A DNA stretch of 64,000 nt from Deinococcus ruber (lineage in GTDB: Bacteria > Deinococcota > Deinococci > Deinococcales > Deinococcaceae). The position numbers were made by a program, and so were the translations under genes. The stretch spans positions 27,004 to 91,003 of the forward strand of contig NZ_BMQL01000022.1 in NCBI RefSeq assembly GCF_014648095.1. Reading direction: 5' to 3'. This document shows, in pieces, positions 60,467 to 64,000 of this stretch. A model generated the notes under the pieces. That model was not told where the DNA came from, did no database searches, and saw only the letters and a program-made list of their open reading frames with translations. Numbering within the stretch: position 1 is the stretch's first letter; the number at the start of each line of letters is the position of its first letter.

Positions 60467-61864
60467 CTAGACGCTGGCGAACGAAATCAGTGACCGATTG
60501 TACTGCCCAAACCACACCCGGCCCAGCGCAATGAACACCTGTGTTCCCGTTCCCGGCAAGTAATCCAGAAACTGCGGAGCCGCACCCACACACGGAACCA
60601 CGAACAGTCCGAACCGTCCCGCGATCCCCGCAGGCCCAGCTGCGTTGTCATTCGCCGCGAAATAGTACGCCCCCACAGACTCATCCACAGCCCCCAGAAA
60701 ACAGTTGGCGTTCCAGCGTTCGGGGCGTTGAATGTGGATGTACCCGCCTGAGAGCGTGGCTGTCGCCGCCTGAGAGAGCGTCACCTGATACGCATTGGTG
60801 TACGCCGCAATGGTCGTTCCAGCTGGGATGTTCTGGCCTGTGATCGGGCGGCCCACATCGGTCGGATCAAACGCCGAGGTCACGAACGACTTCATGGTGA
60901 GCGTGGTACTGCCGCTCGTGGTACCCGCATCAAAGAACACCCCTGGCGACAAAACGGGCAGATAGGCGTGGTAGGCGCTGGCCCCAATCTGGAAGGCTCC
61001 TGTAGCCCGGTTGTAGACGACCAGACTGTTGTAGGTCACATCAGGGGCCAGATACACATAGTTGGCGTCAAACGAAATCTGAACCGTCTGCCACCGACTG
61101 TCAGACACCATATCTGTCCATGTAGACCCGTAATCTGTGGAACGCTTGACGCAGGCGGCCACCCCGTCCCCCAGCGTCACCCAAACGTGCCCCGGATTCT
61201 GGGGATCTGTGGCAACGGCGTGCATGTGCGTGGTGCCTGCCAGCGGGCCGAGAATGGTCTGCCAAGCCGTCCCCGCCGAGTCTGTCGCAGGCAGCCGGAA
61301 TACCCTACCTCCGCCACTCAACGACGGCAACCCGTACTCCGCCACATACAGATACAGCGCGTCGCCCTCACTCAGTGACGGGCCGAACCCAAAGCCGCTG
61401 GTGCCCGTGTTCATCGCCAGCAAGGGGCCGCTCCAGACCAGAGGGGTATTACCCGTCGTTGGTGTGGCGCGGTACACGCTCATATTGTTGGTGGTGGCGT
61501 CCCGGCCAATGCACCACAGAGAGCCATTCCACCGAACAATTTTGCCAACGGTGTACGGACTGGTGACGGCAGGCAGGCTGAGGGCACTGCTGCTCGTGAC
61601 CCCGAAATCGGTCGAGCGGTACAGGTTGGTGGCGCTGCGGTAGTACGCGGCTCCAGCTACGCTGTCCACGCCGATCATGGTTTCGCCACGAATGATGCTG
61701 GAACTGGGGTTGTACGGCACGAAACTGGTGATCACGCGCCGACCACTGGCAGCGCTGATGGCGCTCTTAATGGCCGCCGCCAGTTGATCCTGCGACTTCC
61801 CAGCGGTGCTGATGCCGAGCTGGAGCGCCAGCTTCTTCAGGCTCAGATTCGGCGGGGCGCTCAT
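60467..61864 (-). CDS. Phage tail/receptor-binding protein with beta-propeller
   Basis: A 465-residue protein. N-terminal ~35 residues (LSLKKLALQLGISTAGKSQDQ) resemble a SAP-like helical motif. Residues ~45-300 form a sialidase-like propeller with repeated YRS(T)DFG/STDYGSTW blades. Around 315-385 sits a short module FDAGTTSGST ... DVGRPITGQNIPAGTTIAAY, common in phage tail fibres, inserted before the last blades. Probably a host-recognition fibre. ATGA overlap with the upstream gene. Confidence 0.75.
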   Translation of the reverse strand: MSAPPNLSLKKLALQLGISTAGKSQDQLAAAIKSAISAASGRRVITSFVPYNPSSSIIRGETMIGVDSVAGAAYYRSATNLYRSTDFGVTSSSALSLPAVTSPYTVGKIVRWNGSLWCIGRDATTNNMSVYRATPTTGNTPLVWSGPLLAMNTGTSGFGFGPSLSEGDALYLYVAEYGLPSLSGGGRVFRLPATDSAGTAWQTILGPLAGTTHMHAVATDPQNPGHVWVTLGDGVAACVKRSTDYGSTWTDMVSDSRWQTVQISFDANYVYLAPDVTYNSLVVYNRATGAFQIGASAYHAYLPVLSPGVFFDAGTTSGSTTLTMKSFVTSAFDPTDVGRPITGQNIPAGTTIAAYTNAYQVTLSQAATATLSGGYIHIQRPERWNANCFLGAVDESVGAYYFAANDNAAGPAGIAGRFGLFVVPCVGAAPQFLDYLPGTGTQVFIALGRVWFGQYNRSLISFASV

Positions 61865-62214
61865 GCCGTGCGCCAGGTGATGTCGAGGATGATGCCCGCC
61901 GTCCCAATCACCTTGCAGGCTGCAATGTCGGCAGCGCTCGTCAGGGCATACTCGCCACCTTCGTACCAGATCTTCCCGGCAGTCAGGGTCGGGCTGTTCC
62001 CGTCGATGCGGCTGCGAACGTCGCCCCCCTGCGGCTGGATATCTGCCCAGGTCGCCCCAGTCGGCGGGGTGGACAGCGAGATGGCCGAGCCGGTCATGGT
62101 CAGCGTGGCGCTGGGCGGCAGCACGGCCCCCGCGCCTGCACGGGTGGTCGGGAGGCCATTGCTGTCCACGATCTGAGAACGAACGGCTAGAGCATTGTCA
62201 AACGGATTCGCCAT
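61861..62214 (-). CDS. Phage structural protein, small
   Basis: A 117-residue mostly beta protein (MANPFDNALAVRSQIVD start; ends GTAGIILDITWRTA). No named family. Start supported by GGAGG upstream; stop overlaps the tail-fibre start. Probably a fibre accessory or baseplate component. Confidence 0.65.
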   Translation of the reverse strand: MANPFDNALAVRSQIVDSNGLPTTRAGAGAVLPPSATLTMTGSAISLSTPPTGATWADIQPQGGDVRSRIDGNSPTLTAGKIWYEGGEYALTSAADIAACKVIGTAGIILDITWRTA

Positions 62215-62273
62215 GAGGCACCTCCAAGGACGCGCCCCCAGCGGTGCAGGCCGGGGGCGGGAAGAGAACGAAC

Positions 62274-63233
62274 TTACGGAGTGCTGCTGAAGGGTGTGCC
62301 GTACCAGACGGTACCGTCAGGGCGCTTGTACACCACACGGGGCGGGTTCGCTCCGTCGTCGAGCAGCGCAGCAGTGCCATTGCTCACTGCACTTGTGGCG
62401 GCAACGACGGGAACGCCACTTCCACCACTGGCACGCCGGGCCACACTGAACGTGCTGAGATCCTTGCCACTCTCGCCGTAGACCGTTCCGCCGTTGGAAT
62501 ACGCCCATACCTGGAGCGTCTGCCCTGCTGTCAGGTGCAGCACGCCCGATCCGGTCAGCGCGATGCTCGAACCAACGATGTTGTCTTCACCGACTTTGAG
62601 CGCCTCGGTGGTGCCATTGAGTCGTACTGCCGCGTTGACGTAGATACCGCTGCCCCCGCTCAGCACCAGCCCGACGCTCACGTCATAGTCATCGGTGGTC
62701 GGCGCGGTGAACGTCCCGGCCACCATCGCCCCCCCAGCATCCTGCGTAATGCGCGTCAGGTTGACCTGCGTCCAGGTATTCCCAGGGAGGGACTGCGATG
62801 CATTCTGCACTGCACGCCCAATCAGTGCTGCGGTGGCACTTCCTCCACTGCTGGCTGGGAGCTGGCTGCTCGGTACCTTGCCGTCAGACCCGAGCGTCGC
62901 CACACCGTTCACCGTTCCAAGTGGTTTGCCGGTGATATCCGCCCATGCGGTCGATCCGCCGCCCGAAGGTGCCCCGTTCAGGTCGGTGTAGTTTCCGCTG
63001 AACTCTTCGTTGCTGCGCTGACACGCGAGCGTGGTGGTGCCGCCCGTCGTGGTGGGGGTGAAGGTCAGCACATCACCGGTGGCAAGCGTGTCCAGCGCGA
63101 GCACGTAGGTGCCGTTGCGGGTCACACTGCCGCCTTCGATGCTGGCGACGGTCAGACCATTGAAGCGACTGGCCACCGTGATACTGACGGTGCCGGTCGC
63201 AACGAAATCGTAGTGCCCTGGATCTGTCTTCAT
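62274..63233 (-). CDS. Phage tail fibre-like protein
   Basis: A 319-residue protein, Gly/Ser/Thr-rich and beta-structured. Contains the fibre motif ITGKPLGTVNGVATLGSDGKVPSSQLP (~100-125), found in many phage fibres, and a C-terminal C1q/TNF-like beta region. AGGAGG just before ATG 63233, which overlaps the upstream stop as ATGA; the longer frame to 63377 is not needed. Confidence 0.8.
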   Translation of the reverse strand: MKTDPGHYDFVATGTVSITVASRFNGLTVASIEGGSVTRNGTYVLALDTLATGDVLTFTPTTTGGTTTLACQRSNEEFSGNYTDLNGAPSGGGSTAWADITGKPLGTVNGVATLGSDGKVPSSQLPASSGGSATAALIGRAVQNASQSLPGNTWTQVNLTRITQDAGGAMVAGTFTAPTTDDYDVSVGLVLSGGSGIYVNAAVRLNGTTEALKVGEDNIVGSSIALTGSGVLHLTAGQTLQVWAYSNGGTVYGESGKDLSTFSVARRASGGSGVPVVAATSAVSNGTAALLDDGANPPRVVYKRPDGTVWYGTPFSSTP

Positions 63234-63655
63234 GCGCCTCCTGTTCGGGCCAGCAGTTGAGAGAGTTTGAGCGGGCCGGTGAGCAGTTCGAGCGGGCCGC
63301 CGCCTGCGATGCGAGCTGTCCAGGGATGCCAGCCACGCGGTGGGGATGGTGGTGGTGCGGAGTCCAGCCCGAGCCACACCAGCGGCAGGGCCGCGCCGCC
63401 CAGCGTGATCTGGCTGGGATCACCCCTTGCCCGCCCGATCAGCACCAGCGGGCCTGCTGGGAAGGTCAGGCGGTACCGGCCCTGAAGACTGCTGCGGTCG
63501 CTGGCATCAGAAAGGGCCGTCAGCGCGGCTGCACTCACGACCCATTCGTTATTCCTCCAGATCTCGACGAGCGTCGGTGGCTTGAATGTGGACTGCCCCC
63601 GTGCATGCGGGTAGATCGGCGGTGGTGGATGAACGGCCCCGGTACCGACTGCCAT
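63230..63655 (-). CDS. Phage structural protein (hypothetical)
   Basis: A 141-residue Pro-rich protein; the first 25 residues (VHPPPPIYPHARGQ) look like a linker, the rest beta-strands. No recognised family. Lies in the tail module, coupled to the fibre gene by ATGA and starting two bases after the preceding stop. Confidence 0.65.
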   Translation of the reverse strand: MAVGTGAVHPPPPIYPHARGQSTFKPPTLVEIWRNNEWVVSAAALTALSDASDRSSLQGRYRLTFPAGPLVLIGRARGDPSQITLGGAALPLVWLGLDSAPPPSPPRGWHPWTARIAGGGPLELLTGPLKLSQLLARTGGA

Positions 63656-63656
63656 G

Positions 63657-63785
63657 TCAGATCACCCCCTGATCCAGAAAGATGTCGTACACCGCAAGAC
63701 CGTGAGCAGGCTTCGGTGGAAGCGGCGCGGGCGGGACTCTCGCCTGCCCCGCTTCGAACAGTGCCCGCATGCGGGGCTTGCTCAC
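63657..63785 (-). CDS. Truncated phage tail gene, C-terminal piece
   Basis: A 42-codon frame from GTG 63785 (SKPRMRALFEAGQAR ... DIFLDQGVI) whose stop lies one base before the next gene start. The composition fits the C-terminus of a longer tail protein. Directly upstream the frame meets a TGA and the sequence changes character, so the 5' part has probably been lost at a junction near 63786. Confidence 0.45.
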   Translation of the reverse strand: MSKPRMRALFEAGQARVPPAPLPPKPAHGLAVYDIFLDQGVI

Positions 63786-64000
63786 TCATATCTTTGTGTG
63801 TTGAGCCGAGCCGTGGGAAGCTGGGCTTGTCACATCCTCGAGCCAACAAGCCCGCTGAGATCTTTGACCCACCAAGGTCGGATTGCAAATAGGGCCGGCT
63901 CGAGTCCCTTCGCTCAGGTGCGACAGTATTCGAGGCCATTAAGCCTGCACACAAAATTACGCCGACCGAAGCGGCCCAGTGACGCTGTCTTCCCTTTCTA
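63786..64000. other. Unrecognised sequence beyond the prophage tail module
   Basis: 215 bases with no gene that continues the tail operon. A minus-strand frame (63954 to 63535) overlaps two better-supported genes and was not called. It could be the end of an inserted element; no terminal inverted repeat is visible. Confidence 0.35.

Noticed and set aside
63535..63954. Minus-strand 139-codon frame at the window end
   Set aside because: It overlaps the 63230-63655 gene out of frame and shows no phage or transposase features.
1..64000. CRISPR array, tRNA or rRNA genes
   Set aside because: No regularly spaced repeats, no cloverleaf with a T-loop GTTCRA signature, and no rRNA-like conserved blocks were seen on reading.

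Overview
The window is GC-rich bacterial chromosome, most likely from a Deinococcus species. The clues are many start codons lying 5-7 nt downstream of a TATAAT-like -10 box (the leaderless-mRNA layout common in Deinococcus), PRC-barrel/DUF2382 stress proteins, and large GAF-based signalling proteins. The genus is inferred from gene content, not from a marker gene.

Layout. 1-4.7 kb: end of an MFS drug exporter, its TetR-type regulator, an SDR oxidoreductase behind a clear palindromic operator, and a membrane diguanylate cyclase. 4.8-17.8 kb: a BTAD/NB-ARC/TPR regulator, a CorA-like channel, a deaminase-VOC pair, a GAF-GAF-HD-GYP protein with a possible coupled leader peptide, a cluster of exported proteins (DUF3160, CapA-like, secreted protein) and a cupin. 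17.9-22.8 kb: a complete urea ABC transporter operon, urtABCDE, on the minus strand. 23-36 kb: a five-GAF histidine kinase, a second SDR, a GPH sugar symporter with a ChbG-type deacetylase, redox enzymes, a tyrosine-recombinase homologue that has lost most catalytic residues, and a glycine-zipper protein.

36.5-48.8 kb is an arabinan/L-arabinose utilisation locus: LacI-type regulator, sugar ABC transporter (binding protein plus two permeases, no ATPase here), GH51 arabinofuranosidase, araB-araD-araA and a secreted GH43 arabinanase. Secreted GH43 would cut arabinan, the transporter would import oligosaccharides, GH51 would release L-arabinose, and AraA, AraB and AraD would convert it to xylulose 5-phosphate. 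Three promoters carry the same 14-bp palindrome (TGTGAACGTTCACA type) within or abutting their core elements, and a half-site lies in front of the regulator, so a self-contained regulon can be read from the DNA.

48.8-56.1 kb is an accessory region: two DUF2382 proteins, a decayed alpha/beta hydrolase, a family of three small acidic paralogues (two intact, one remnant), an AT-rich propeller lipoprotein, and an AT-rich acyltransferase flanked by two 39-bp copies of a terminator repeat. 56.1-63.8 kb is the tail-fibre and lysis end of a prophage, all on the minus strand except one secreted cargo-like gene. The last tail gene is cut off near 63785, and about 215 bases of unrecognised sequence follow. 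I saw no rRNA, tRNA or CRISPR array.
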